A stretch of 64,000 bases of DNA from Streptomyces viridochromogenes DSM 40736 (GCF_000158955.1 NZ_GG657757.1:642514-706513), one strand, 5' to 3'; numbered from the stretch's first letter, positions 38,015 through 49,413 are shown. Notes: generated by a model from the sequence alone, not told the origin. Translations and numbers: made by a program.

Positions 38015-38025
38015 ATCCCACGCCC

Positions 38026-38199
38026 CTACGAGCGAACGAAAGGTAAGCATGAAGGACATACGGCAACCCGCACGCCATCGCGGCCACGGCCCCGGACGTC
38101 TGGCCGGCCCCGGCCGTGGCCCAGTGCCGTGCCTCCCATGCTCAGGGCGACCAGCATCGCGACCACGGCGGTGCATAAGAGGGACCTTGTCCTCGTCAT
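38026..38199 (-). pseudogene. Truncated secreted-protein gene (signal peptide only)
   Basis: From ATG 38199, with GAGGAG about 8 nt before it, the frame encodes a good signal peptide (MTRTRSLLCTAVVAMLVALS then MGGTALG) and then runs into a low-complexity RGRGR stretch and a stop at 38026. Nothing after the signal peptide is recognisable. Initiation signals are intact but the body is gone, so I read it as the 5' end of a deleted secreted enzyme gene. Confidence 0.5.
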
Positions 38200-38204
38200 C
38201 CTGA
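38049..38204 (+). pseudogene. Short frame with good ribosome site after the GH43 gene
   Basis: ATG 38049 follows AAAGG at 5-6 nt and lies 34 bp after the GH43 stop, as a second operon gene would. It encodes only 51 residues, basic and Pro/Gly-rich, without recognisable motifs. It overlaps the opposite signal-peptide stub completely, so at most one is a real protein. Probably the start of a deleted gene. Confidence 0.3.
38082..38121. terminator. Strong hairpin after the GH43 gene
   Basis: GGCCACGGCC and GGCCGTGGCC form a perfect 10-bp GC-rich stem with a 20-nt loop that could itself pair partly. It may terminate the GH43 transcript, although it overlaps the two short reading frames. No T-run follows. 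Confidence 0.4.
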
Positions 38205-38230
38205 AACTCCTCTGCTGAAGCCGCGGTTGT

Positions 38231-39877
38231 TCACGCGCGGGTCCACTTCTGGCTGGCCTGACCGTTGCAGGGCCTCAGGACCAGTGGGGTTCCGCCGGCG
38301 GTGCCGGCCCCGTTGACGTCGAGGCACAGCCCGGCGTGGACGTTGCGGATCGACCCGTCGGAGCCGACGGTCCACTTCTGGTTGTTCTGACCGTTGCAGG
38401 GCCAGGTGATGACCCGGGTGCCGTCGGTGGTGCCCTGGTTGTAGGCGTCCAGGCACTTGTCGCCGAAGACGCGGATCTCGCCTCCGGCCCATGTGGTCCA
38501 CAGCTGGTTGGCGGCCGTGTGGCAGTCCCAGAGCAGTGCCGTGGCCCCGGCCGCGGTGGAGGCCTTGTCCACGTCCACGCAGCGGCCGGACGCGGTGCCG
38601 CGCAGCCGGGAGGTGGTGGCGGCGAGCGGGCTGCCACCGCTGACCCGGAAGACGGCGACGCCATGCGCGGGGACGCTCGCCGAGATCTGCCCGGACGTAC
38701 TGGACGTGCCACCGGTCCACAGGTCGGTGAGGGTGAACGGCCCGCCGGACAGGCCGACTTGGGCGGCCGTGGCGCTGACCGTGGCCGTGTCGCCTCCCCG
38801 GTTGAACAGGCCGACCGCGACCGAGCCGTCGGACAGCGGCTTGGCGAACACCTCGGTGCCGCCGTCGTCGCGCACCCTGCGTCCGCCGGCGCCCAGCGGA
38901 TCCTGGTTCACCGCCAGCAGACGCGGGTTGCGCAGGATCGCGCTCACGTCGGCGGACATGGTGCGGATGTCGTTGCCGGCCATGAGCGGGGCTGCCAGCA
39001 GCGCCCAGAGGGCGAAGTGGGAGCGGGACTCGGTCAGTGACAGGCCGGGACGGCCGACGACCAGCATGTCGGGGTCGTTCCAGTGCCCCGGGCCCGACTG
39101 TGCCGCCAGCGGCGCGGTGACGTCCAGGACGTTGCCCACGCCCATCGGATAGCTGTTGGTGTTGCCGTTCTGCCAGATGTCGAGCAGGTCCTCGGTCGTC
39201 CGCCACAGGTCGGCGACCTCGCCCCAGTTGTACGTGTCGCCGGTGATGGCGTGGAAGCTGTTGGGGTTGATGCTGTAGACGATCGGCCGCCCGGTGGCGC
39301 GCAGGGCGTCGCGCATCAGCGTGAACCGCGCGACCTGCTCGTCGCGGGTGCCGCTGGAGGAGCACCAGTCGTACTTGAGGTAGTCGACGCCCCACGAGGC
39401 GAACGTGGCGGCGTCCTGGGCCTCGTGCCCCCTGCTGCCCGTCGACCCCGGATAGGCCCCGCTGGTCTGGGCGCAGGTGCGTTCGCCCGGCACCTGGTAG
39501 ATGCCGAACTTCAGGCCCTTGCCGTGGATGTAGTCCCCGAGCGCCTTCATCCCGCCGGGAAACTTCGTCGGGTTGGCCCGCAGGTTGCCTGCCGCGTCAC
39601 GCTGCGGGTCGAACCAGCAGTCGTCGACCACCACATACCGGTAGCCGGCGTCGCGCATGCCGGAGGACACCATGGCGTCGGCGGCCTGGCGCACCTGGGC
39701 TTCGGTGATCCCGCACCCGAAGCTGTTCCAGCTGTTCCATCCGAGCGGTGGAGTGAGCGCCGGACTGCCGGGCGCGACGGAAGCTGTGGAGTGGGCAGCG
39801 GCCGTGACGGTCGCGGCGACCGTCATCACGACGGCCGCGAGGAGGTGGAGCAGTCGCCTGGCTGATCGTCTGGGCAC
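38231..39877 (-). CDS. Secreted GH27 alpha-galactosidase with ricin-type CBM13
   Basis: Secreted enzyme of 548 residues. The signal peptide is followed by a GH27 barrel (about 42-310) beginning TPPLGWNSWNSFGCGITEAQ, with VVVDDCWFDPQRD, the nucleophile Asp in YLKYDWC and the acid/base Asp in HWNDPDMLVVG. A C-terminal beta domain (about 315-405) follows, then a ricin-B module (about 415-548) with three GxCLDx/QxW repeats. It would remove alpha-galactosyl groups from galactomannans or galacto-oligosaccharides. The start is GTG 39877, with AAGGAG 5 nt upstream. It is transcribed divergently from the GH10-GH62 gene. Confidence 0.92.
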   Translation of the reverse strand: MPRRSARRLLHLLAAVVMTVAATVTAAAHSTASVAPGSPALTPPLGWNSWNSFGCGITEAQVRQAADAMVSSGMRDAGYRYVVVDDCWFDPQRDAAGNLRANPTKFPGGMKALGDYIHGKGLKFGIYQVPGERTCAQTSGAYPGSTGSRGHEAQDAATFASWGVDYLKYDWCSSSGTRDEQVARFTLMRDALRATGRPIVYSINPNSFHAITGDTYNWGEVADLWRTTEDLLDIWQNGNTNSYPMGVGNVLDVTAPLAAQSGPGHWNDPDMLVVGRPGLSLTESRSHFALWALLAAPLMAGNDIRTMSADVSAILRNPRLLAVNQDPLGAGGRRVRDDGGTEVFAKPLSDGSVAVGLFNRGGDTATVSATAAQVGLSGGPFTLTDLWTGGTSSTSGQISASVPAHGVAVFRVSGGSPLAATTSRLRGTASGRCVDVDKASTAAGATALLWDCHTAANQLWTTWAGGEIRVFGDKCLDAYNQGTTDGTRVITWPCNGQNNQKWTVGSDGSIRNVHAGLCLDVNGAGTAGGTPLVLRPCNGQASQKWTRA

Positions 39878-42290
<2,413 letters not shown>

Positions 42291-42302
42291 CCGACCGTGC
42301 CA

Positions 42303-42331
42303 TGGGAGCGCTCCCGACGGGAGCGCTCCCC
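42303..42331. promoter_or_regulatory. Two tandem CebR-type operators
   Basis: TGGGAGCGCTCCCG (42303-42316) and CGGGAGCGCTCCCC (42318-42331) are adjacent near-copies of TGGGAGCGCTCCCA, the CebR box known for cellobiose-controlled cellulase genes in Streptomyces. They lie 69-97 bp before the GH6 gene. CebR is released by cellobiose, so the cellulase should be induced by cello-oligosaccharides. Confidence 0.9.
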
Positions 42332-42354
42332 TGCTAGCCGCCGACCTTCGGACG

Positions 42355-42386
42355 CACCCCTGTCAGAAAGCACCCCTGTCAGAAAG
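42355..42386 (+). repeat. Tandem 16-bp duplication in the cellulase leader
   Basis: CACCCCTGTCAGAAAG occurs twice, back to back (42355-42370 and 42371-42386), between the CebR boxes and the GH6 start. It ends about 13 bp before the ATG, so it lies in or near the untranslated leader. It looks like a recent slippage duplication. Confidence 0.85.
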
Positions 42387-42399
42387 CCGAGGTACCGTC

Positions 42400-43365
42400 A
42401 TGCGCCGCAGACTCCTCGCCCTGGTGGCAGCGCTCTGCTCACTGCCACTGGCGCTCGCCGCCGCCCCGGCCGCCCACGCGGCCGACCCGACGACCATGAC
42501 CAACGGGTTCTACGCGGACCCCGACTCCAGTGCGAAGCGGTGGGTCGCCGCCAACCCCGGTGACGGCCGGGCGGCCGCGATCAACGCCTCCATCGCCAAC
42601 ACCCCGACGGCCCGCTGGTTCGGCTCCTGGAGCGGCACCATCGGCACCGCCACCGGCGCGTACGCGGGTGCTGCGGACGCCCGGGACAAGTTGCCCATCC
42701 TCGTCGCCTACAACATCTACAACCGCGACTACTGCGGCGGGCACTCCGCGGGCGGAGCCTCCTCGCCGTCCGCCTACGCGAACTGGATCGCCCAGTTCGC
42801 GGGCGGAATCGCCGGCCGCCCGGCCGTCGTCATCCTCGAACCGGACTCCCTCGGGGACTACGGCTGCATGAACCAGGGCCAGATAGACGAACGCGAGGCC
42901 ATGCTGACCGGAGCGCTCACCGAGTTCAACCGTCAGGCTCCCAACACCTGGGTCTACCTCGACGCCGGCAACCCGGCCTGGGCGAGCGCGGCGACCATGG
43001 CCCGGCGCCTCCACGAAGCGGGTGTCCGACAGGCCCACGGTTTCTCGCTCAACGTCTCCAACTACCTGACCACGGGCGAGAACACCGCGTACGGCGACGC
43101 CGTCAACAGGGAACTCAGCGCCCGGTACGGCTATACCAAGCCGTTCGTCGTGGACACCAGCCGCAACGGAAACGGCTCCAACGGCCAGTGGTGCAACCCT
43201 TCAGGCCGCCGCATAGGCACCCCCACCCGGCTGGGCGGAGGCGCCGAGATGCTCTTGTGGATCAAGGTTCCGGGCGAGTCCGACGGCAACTGCGGCGTGG
43301 GAACCGGCTCCTCGGCAGGACAGTTCCTCCCGGAGGTCGCCTACAAGATGATCTACGGCTACTGA
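42400..43365 (+). CDS. Secreted GH6 endoglucanase
   Basis: A 321-residue secreted cellulase: signal peptide (LLALVAALCSLPLALAAAPA, cleavage after AHA) and one GH6 domain without a CBM. Motifs are LVAYNIYNRDYCGGHSAGGA, VVILEPDSLGDYGC with the catalytic acid Asp, WVYLDAGNPAW, GFSLNVSNY and FVVDTSRNGNG with WCNPSGRRIG. The conserved cysteines form the two disulfides usual in GH6. GAGG lies about 9 nt before ATG 42400. The tandem CebR boxes upstream indicate cellobiose induction. Confidence 0.93.
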   Translation: MRRRLLALVAALCSLPLALAAAPAAHAADPTTMTNGFYADPDSSAKRWVAANPGDGRAAAINASIANTPTARWFGSWSGTIGTATGAYAGAADARDKLPILVAYNIYNRDYCGGHSAGGASSPSAYANWIAQFAGGIAGRPAVVILEPDSLGDYGCMNQGQIDEREAMLTGALTEFNRQAPNTWVYLDAGNPAWASAATMARRLHEAGVRQAHGFSLNVSNYLTTGENTAYGDAVNRELSARYGYTKPFVVDTSRNGNGSNGQWCNPSGRRIGTPTRLGGGAEMLLWIKVPGESDGNCGVGTGSSAGQFLPEVAYKMIYGY

Positions 43366-43439
43366 TCCGAGACCGTTCCGCGGGCCGAGGTCGACCGCGC
43401 CTGAGAAGGACGCGTACCGACCTGGGCCCTGCGGTCGGA

Positions 43440-43649
43440 TCAGCCTCCGGTGAGCATGCCCTTTTTGAAGTGCCGCTGGACGAATGGTGCCTTGCCCGAG
43501 GCGGTGCCCTCGCGTGACTCGCTGTCCGATCCGCCGCAGGCGGTGAGCAGCGGCATCTCGCCGGCCACCGCCGCGGTGGCGACCGCCGTGGAGGCGAGGA
43601 AGCTTCTCCGGCTAGGTCCTGAGGAGATGGAGACGACGTTCGGCGTCAT
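43440..43649 (-). pseudogene. Truncated sugar-binding lipoprotein
   Basis: ATG 43649 opens a twin-arginine-like lipoprotein signal (SRRSFLASTAVATAAVAGEM then PLLTACGGSDSES) with a lipobox Cys, typical of ABC sugar-binding proteins. After about 50 residues the frame ends at 69 residues without any binding-protein body. A LacI-type palindrome lies about 80 bp upstream. The gene was probably deleted from its 3' side, next to the GH6 gene. Confidence 0.65.
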
Positions 43650-43728
43650 TGCGTCAACCCTTCATGGCGCACCTGGACGCCCGGCGGGGGGCGTCGGCTG
43701 AGGTGTCGTGCTGGCGTTTCCTTCGTGT

Positions 43729-43740
43729 CGAAGCGCTTCG
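43729..43740. promoter_or_regulatory. LacI-type operator CGAAGCGCTTCG
   Basis: A perfect 12-bp palindrome, followed at once by the related half GAAGCGTTC. It lies 80-91 bp before the truncated binding-protein gene and on the other side of the PP2C gene start. It shares the GAAGCGCTTC core with the site at 36377. Confidence 0.55.
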
Positions 43741-43918
43741 GAAGCGTTCATCGCCGCATCGCATGAAATCCCATGTATGGGCCACATACGCCACGACGCA
43801 GACCCGTCTTTCTCGAACGCACCCACCGGAGCGCCGCGCGGCGGCGCCCCATCTAGGCTGGAAGCAGCCGCTGGAAACCAGCCCTGACGGGCACGGCTGT
43901 CCGGACGGAGGCGTGGCG

Positions 43919-46378
43919 GTGGAGATGGCCGGCAAGCAGGATGAGCCCACTGCCGTTGCCGTGGTCGACCCGGAAGGCACGGTGACCGGCTGGAGCGAGG
44001 GCGGTCGACTGCTGCTGGGCTGGACGGCGCAGGACATCGTCGGCCGCCCCGTGACCGACCTGCTGGTCGATCCCCCGCCACCCGGCTTCCCCGAGGGCTA
44101 CGGCGCCGGCCCGGATCCCACGGGACCTGTTCCCCTGCGCCGCCGGGACGGTTCCACGGTGGACGCCGTCGTGACGGCTCATCCGCTGTCCGGCCCCGAC
44201 GGGCGGGCACTGGGTCACGCGGTGACCGTCCAGCGCTGGGGAAGACGCCCGGTGATCGCCGACCGGGCCTTCGAGCAGTCGCCCTTCGCGCTCGGTGTGT
44301 ACGACCCCGATCTGCGGTTCCTGTGGATCAACGCCTCCTCGGGCCGGGTGATCGCGCACTCCGAGGAGCAGGTGCTCGGTAAGAAGTACCGCGAGGTGCT
44401 TCCCGAATTCGACCGCTCGCTGTTTCCCGAGAGGGACGACAAGCCCTACACGGACGCGCTCGCCGAAGTGGCGAGGACGGGCGACCCCACGCGTCTCATC
44501 ACCGTCTTCCGCCCTCGCGGCAGTGACTACGCCAATGCCTGGGCCACCAGCATCTGGCCCGTCCGGGATGCCGGGGGCAGGGTCCGCGCGATCGCCAACT
44601 GGGGATTCGACATGAGCGCCGAGTACTGGGCTCGGCAACGCCTGCTCATCCTCAACAAGGCCAGCGGCGGCATCGGCCGGACACTCGACGTGATCGGCAC
44701 CGCCCAGGAACTGGCCACCACCCCGGTGCCGGAATTCACCGACCTCGTCACCGTGGATCTCTTCGACGAGGTGCTGCGCGGAGAGGAACCACCCTCCGTG
44801 TCCGCGCTCACCTCCGGCGAGCCCATCGTGCTGAGCCGTGCCGCCCGGCACAGCGCGCAGGACGACACCGACCGAGCTCCCGGGCCCACGACACCGGTCA
44901 GCCACCCTCCCGGTTCGGTCGCCGCCCGCTGCATGGCCACCGGCAGGTCCACGGTCGAGCTCGCCGCCGAACCCGGCCAGGGCGGCGAATGGGCCTTCGG
45001 GCCCGGGCTCGCCGCCGACCCGGCCCACTGGCCACCGGGCAACCCGGTGATCGCCGGGTCCATCGCCGCGGACGGGCTGACCGGCCGGATCACCGTGCCG
45101 CTGAGGGCGCGCGGCGCGCTGCTCGGGGTCGTCGCCTTCTCCCGGCTCGACCGGCCCGAGGCCTTCACCGCCGACGACCTGATCCTCGCCGAAGAGCTGA
45201 CCGCCAAGGCGGCCGTCGCCATCGACAACGCCCGCCGCTACTCGCGCGAGCGCACGACCGCGCTGACCCTGCAACGCAGCCTGCTGCCGCAAGGACTGCC
45301 GAACCATGAGGCGGTCGAGGTGGCATCCCGCTACCTGCCCGGCGGGGCCGGTGCGGAAGTGGGCGGTGACTGGTTCGACGTCATTGCGCTGTCCGGCGCC
45401 CGGGTCGCCCTGGTCGTCGGCGACGTCGTCGGCCACGGCCTGCACGCCTCGGCCAGCATGGGCCGGCTGCGGACGGCGGTCCGCACCCTCGCCGACGTGG
45501 ACCTGCCGCCGGACGAACTGCTCACCCACCTGGACGACCTGGTCCTCCACCTCGCCGGCGACCTCCAGCCCACCGGTCACTTCCAGCCGGCCGGCGAGAC
45601 CGGGGCCACCTGTCTGTACACCGTCTACGACCCGGTGTCCCGGCGGTTCATGCTGGCGAGCGCCGGCCATCCCCTGCCGCTGATCATCTCCCCGGACGGC
45701 ACCGGAACCCCGGTGACCGCCCAGCCGGGACCTCCGCTCGGCATCGGCGGGCTGCCGTTCGAGGCCACCGAGCTCGAACTGCCCGAGGGCAGCCTGCTCG
45801 CCCTCTACACCGACGGGCTGCTGGACAGCCGCGCACACGATGTCGACAAGGGGATCGCCGAACTGCGTCGGGTCCTGGACCAGTCGGCCACCTCACTGGA
45901 GGCCCTCTGCGACACGGTGATCGACGCGGTGCTCCCCCTTCGCCGCACGGACGACGCGGCCCTGCTGCTCGCTCGCACGCACGCGCTGGCTCCCCAGCAC
46001 GTCGCCGACTGGGACGTCGAGCCGGACCCCGCGCAGGTGCCGCACGCCAGGAAGTTCGCCGTCGACCAGGTGGACGCCTGGGGTCTGGAGGAGGCCGCCT
46101 TCGTCACCGAGCTGGTCGTCAGCGAGTTGGTCACCAACGCCATCAGATACGGCGAACCGCCGATCAAGCTGCGACTGATTCGCGACACCTCCCTGATCTG
46201 CGAGGTCTCCGACGCCAGCAACACCGCTCCCCACCTGCGCCGGGCCCGCGTCTTCGACGAGGGCGGCCGGGGCCTGTTGCTCGTCGCCCAGCTCACCCAG
46301 GGATGGGGCACCCGGCACACCACCGACGGCAAGACGATCTGGTGCGCGCAGACCCTCCCCCGCTTTGAACCGTACTGA
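43919..46378 (+). CDS. PAS-PAS-GAF PP2C-type phosphatase with HATPase domain
   Basis: An 819-residue soluble signalling protein. In order: two PAS domains (about 8-105 and 110-225), a GAF-like region (about 230-430), a SpoIIE/RsbU PP2C phosphatase (about 440-680; LQRSLLPQ, GGDWFDVIAL, GDVVGHG and RTDDAALLLAR with the metal-binding acids), and an RsbW-type HATPase (about 700-815; ELVVSELVTNAIRYG, DEGGRGLLLVAQ). It would control an anti-sigma-factor antagonist by dephosphorylation while also carrying a kinase-like module. GTG 43919 is chosen because GGAGG stands 7 nt upstream; other in-frame starts lie at 43913 and further up. A paralogue follows at 46672. Confidence 0.85.
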   Translation: MEMAGKQDEPTAVAVVDPEGTVTGWSEGGRLLLGWTAQDIVGRPVTDLLVDPPPPGFPEGYGAGPDPTGPVPLRRRDGSTVDAVVTAHPLSGPDGRALGHAVTVQRWGRRPVIADRAFEQSPFALGVYDPDLRFLWINASSGRVIAHSEEQVLGKKYREVLPEFDRSLFPERDDKPYTDALAEVARTGDPTRLITVFRPRGSDYANAWATSIWPVRDAGGRVRAIANWGFDMSAEYWARQRLLILNKASGGIGRTLDVIGTAQELATTPVPEFTDLVTVDLFDEVLRGEEPPSVSALTSGEPIVLSRAARHSAQDDTDRAPGPTTPVSHPPGSVAARCMATGRSTVELAAEPGQGGEWAFGPGLAADPAHWPPGNPVIAGSIAADGLTGRITVPLRARGALLGVVAFSRLDRPEAFTADDLILAEELTAKAAVAIDNARRYSRERTTALTLQRSLLPQGLPNHEAVEVASRYLPGGAGAEVGGDWFDVIALSGARVALVVGDVVGHGLHASASMGRLRTAVRTLADVDLPPDELLTHLDDLVLHLAGDLQPTGHFQPAGETGATCLYTVYDPVSRRFMLASAGHPLPLIISPDGTGTPVTAQPGPPLGIGGLPFEATELELPEGSLLALYTDGLLDSRAHDVDKGIAELRRVLDQSATSLEALCDTVIDAVLPLRRTDDAALLLARTHALAPQHVADWDVEPDPAQVPHARKFAVDQVDAWGLEEAAFVTELVVSELVTNAIRYGEPPIKLRLIRDTSLICEVSDASNTAPHLRRARVFDEGGRGLLLVAQLTQGWGTRHTTDGKTIWCAQTLPRFEPY

Positions 46379-46401
46379 GCATCGTCGCCGCCAGCGTGCC
46401 T

Positions 46402-46542
46402 TCAGCCCCCGGCTCCGACCGCTCCCCGATCCTGCGCTGTGGTGCGTCTCAGCGCGAGGGCCGCGATGTCGTCACCGAGCCTTCCGCCGCTGTGCCGGAG
46501 CAGATCCAGGTGCAGCTGGTCGAGCAGCTCGCGGGGTGCTCC
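46402..46542 (-). pseudogene. C-terminal remnant of a SpoIIE-type phosphatase
   Basis: On the minus strand about 46 residues before a stop read GAPRELLDQLHLDLLRHSGG then RLGDDIAALALRR, resembling the final helix and DD...LLxxR end of SpoIIE/PP2C phosphatases. Nothing upstream in this frame fits, and the stretch lies between two full-length phosphatase genes on the other strand. It is probably the leftover of a third member, truncated by insertion or deletion. Confidence 0.45.
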
Positions 46543-46671
46543 GTATCCTGAAGGCGATCTCCCTGGGTGTGGAGAACGCGAGGACGGCTCGCCGTACACA
46601 TGTTCGATACCCGCCGAACAGGGATGGGGCGCGGCCTGGCCACTTGGGATCACCGGTGTTAAAAAGGTCGC

Positions 46672-49413
46672 ATGGCGAGTCTTTTCGCCCGTTTTCAACG
46701 CCTGTCGTTTAAGCGGCTGATCGGCAAGAGCACGCGGAGCGTAGCCGGGCAGGTGTTGGTTTTCCAGGTCGCTCTGGTGGTGCTGCTCGTAGCCTGCGCT
46801 GTCTTCGCCCTCATTCTGCAGTCGGAGCGGGACAACGGCGCCGAGGCAAGACGCCGCTCCACCGCCGTGGCACAGACCTTCGCGCACTCGCCGGGTGTCC
46901 TGGCGGCATTGCAGACCCCGGACCCGACCAAGGTCCTCCAGCCGCTCACCGAAGCGGCACGCCGGGCCGCCGACGTCGACTTCATCGTGGTCATGGACAC
47001 CAAGGGCATCCGGTACACGCACCCCTTGCCCGACCGCATCGGAAAGCGCTTCGTGGGCGAGATCGGACCGTCGCTGGCGGGGAAGCTCTACGTGGAGAGC
47101 GTCGACGGCCCGCTCGGTCGCGAGGTGCAGGCCACGGTGCCGATCAAGAACCCCGGCAACAAGGTCGTCGGGATCGTCTCGGCCGGGATGAAGGTCAAGA
47201 ACGTCGAAAGTCAGGTGACCCGGCAACTACCGATCATCCTGGGCGCGGGGGCCGGAGCGCTCTTGTTGTCCGTCGGCGTGACGGCACTGCTGGGCAGGCG
47301 GTTGCGACGGCAGACACACAGCCTGGCCCCGGACGAGATGACCCTGATGTACCAGCACCACGACACAGTGCTCCACTCCGTTCGGGAAGGGGTGCTGATC
47401 GTCGCCGCCGACGGGCGGGTGATGCTGGCGAACGACGAGGCCAGACGGCTGCTGGAGCTTCCCCCGGACATCGAGGGGCGGCTCGTCTCGGAGCTGCCGG
47501 GACTCGATCCCGAGATGAAGGCGCTGCTCACCTCCGGGCGCGAGGCCACCGACGAGGTGCACCTCGCGGGAGAGCGGCTGATCGCGGTCAACCAGCGGCC
47601 CACGGGTCGCGAGGGTGGCGCCAGGGAAACGGTGGTGACGCTGCGCGACTCCACCGAGCTGCAGGCGGTGACGGGCAGGGCGGAGGTGGCACGGGAGCGG
47701 CTCAGGCTGCTGTACGACGCCGGACTCCACATCGGTACCACCCTGGACGTGCTGCGCACCGCCGACGAGTTGACCCGGGTCCCCATTCCCCGCTTCGCGG
47801 ACTTCGTCACCGTGGACCTGGCCGACGCCGTCCTGCACGGCGAGGAGCCGGCCCCCACGGGGACGGACATGCGACGCGCGGCCGTGTCCGGCATCGTGGA
47901 CAACCATCCCCTCACCGAACAGGGCCGGCTCTTCGACTACCTTCCCTCCACGCCCCAGGCACGCGGCTACGGCAGCGGCCACTCCCAGTTGGTGAGCGAT
48001 CTGCCGACCGCCACGGGCTGGCGCGTGCAGGACCCGGAGCGGGCCAAGGCGATCATCGACTACGGCATCCGCTCCCTCATCACCGCCCCCATCCAGGCCC
48101 GTGGCGTCGTGCTGGGAATGGCCACCTTCTGGCGCACGCAACAGCATGAGCGCTTCAACGAAGAGGACGTGTCGCTGGCGGAGGAGTTGGTGGCCCGTGC
48201 CGCGATCAGCATTGACAATGCCCGCCGCTACACCCGCGAGCACACCCTGGCGGTCACCCTCCAGCGCAGCCTGCTGCCGCAGGCCATGCCCGAGCAGAAC
48301 GCCCTCGACATCGCCTACCGCTACCTCCCCGCCCAGTCGGGCGTGGGCGGAGACTGGTTCGACGTGATTCCCCTGCCGGGGAGCCGGGTGGCACTGGCCG
48401 TCGGCGATGTGGTCGGCCATGGCCTGCACGCCGCCGCCACGATGGGACGGCTGCGCACCGCGGTCCACAACTTCTCCGCGCTCGATCTGTCACCCGACGA
48501 GCTGCTGAGCCACCTGGACGACCTGGTCGGGAGCATCGACCAGAACGAGACGGCGGAGAGTGCAGCGGGCGTCGTGGGCGCCACCTGCCTGTACGGGATC
48601 TACGACCCCGTGACGCGCCGCTACGTCTTGGCGCGGGCGGGGCATCTGGCGCCCGCGCTGGTCGGGCCCGACGGAACGGTCACCTTCCCGGACGTGCCCG
48701 CCGGTCCACCCCTGGGTCTCGGCGGCATGCCGTTCCAGACCGCGGAGCTGTGCCTCGCCGAGGGGACCCAGCTCGTCCTGTACACCGACGGCCTCATCGA
48801 GGATCGCAAGCGCGACCTGGACGTGGGAATGGGGCTCCTGCGCGATGCGCTGACCGGTCACCCCGGCCGGCCGCCCGAGGAGACCTGCCAGGACGTGCTG
48901 GACAGGGTGCTCCCCGGGCGCCCCAAGGACGACGTCGCCCTGCTGGTCGCCCGCACGCGGCAACTGCCGCCCGACCGGATCGCCGACTGGGACGTACCAC
49001 CAGATCCCGCCGCCGTCGCGGGTATGCGCGACGCCGTGTCCCAAAGGCTCGAAGCCTGGGGCCTCGCGGAGTGCGGCTTCACCATGGAGCTCATCCTGAG
49101 CGAGCTCATCACCAACGCCATCCGCTACGGCTCCGGGCCGATCCACGTGCGGCTGATCCGCGACCGTACGCTGATCTGCGAAGTGGCTGACAGCAGCAGC
49201 ACCTCACCGCATCTGCGGTACGCCGCGTCGACGGACGAGGGGGGCCGGGGCCTGTTCCTGGTGTCGCAGATGGCTGAGCGTTGGGGCACCCGGTACACCC
49301 CGCAGGGCAAGGTGATCTGGGCCGAGCAGGCGCTGCCCGAGGTCATACAGCGGCCCGCCCCGAGTCCCGCCGACGCGGACACACCCCTGGACCACGAGGC
49401 AGCCGACCCGTGA
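46672..49413 (+). CDS. Membrane sensor PP2C-type phosphatase (Cache-PAS-GAF-PP2C-HATPase)
   Basis: A 913-residue protein. A first membrane helix (about 25-47) and a second (about 188-210) enclose an extracytoplasmic Cache-like domain of the DcuS/CitA type (DFIVVMDTKGIRYTHPLPDR, VPIKNPGNKVVGIVSAGMKV). Cytoplasmic domains follow: PAS (about 225-340), GAF (about 345-520), PP2C phosphatase (about 525-770; LQRSLLPQ, GGDWFDVIPL, GDVVGHG, PKDDVALLVAR) and HATPase (about 785-890; ELILSELITNAIRYG, DEGGRGLFLVSQ). It should sense an external small molecule, perhaps a carboxylate, and signal through partner-switching. AAAAGG lies 6 nt before ATG 46672. Confidence 0.87.
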   Translation: MASLFARFQRLSFKRLIGKSTRSVAGQVLVFQVALVVLLVACAVFALILQSERDNGAEARRRSTAVAQTFAHSPGVLAALQTPDPTKVLQPLTEAARRAADVDFIVVMDTKGIRYTHPLPDRIGKRFVGEIGPSLAGKLYVESVDGPLGREVQATVPIKNPGNKVVGIVSAGMKVKNVESQVTRQLPIILGAGAGALLLSVGVTALLGRRLRRQTHSLAPDEMTLMYQHHDTVLHSVREGVLIVAADGRVMLANDEARRLLELPPDIEGRLVSELPGLDPEMKALLTSGREATDEVHLAGERLIAVNQRPTGREGGARETVVTLRDSTELQAVTGRAEVARERLRLLYDAGLHIGTTLDVLRTADELTRVPIPRFADFVTVDLADAVLHGEEPAPTGTDMRRAAVSGIVDNHPLTEQGRLFDYLPSTPQARGYGSGHSQLVSDLPTATGWRVQDPERAKAIIDYGIRSLITAPIQARGVVLGMATFWRTQQHERFNEEDVSLAEELVARAAISIDNARRYTREHTLAVTLQRSLLPQAMPEQNALDIAYRYLPAQSGVGGDWFDVIPLPGSRVALAVGDVVGHGLHAAATMGRLRTAVHNFSALDLSPDELLSHLDDLVGSIDQNETAESAAGVVGATCLYGIYDPVTRRYVLARAGHLAPALVGPDGTVTFPDVPAGPPLGLGGMPFQTAELCLAEGTQLVLYTDGLIEDRKRDLDVGMGLLRDALTGHPGRPPEETCQDVLDRVLPGRPKDDVALLVARTRQLPPDRIADWDVPPDPAAVAGMRDAVSQRLEAWGLAECGFTMELILSELITNAIRYGSGPIHVRLIRDRTLICEVADSSSTSPHLRYAASTDEGGRGLFLVSQMAERWGTRYTPQGKVIWAEQALPEVIQRPAPSPADADTPLDHEAADP

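Noticed and set aside
43363..43442. Long-range inverted repeat after the GH6 gene (TGATCCG...CGGATCA)
   Set aside because: The arms are interrupted and the loop is over 50 nt, so I would not call it a terminator on this evidence.
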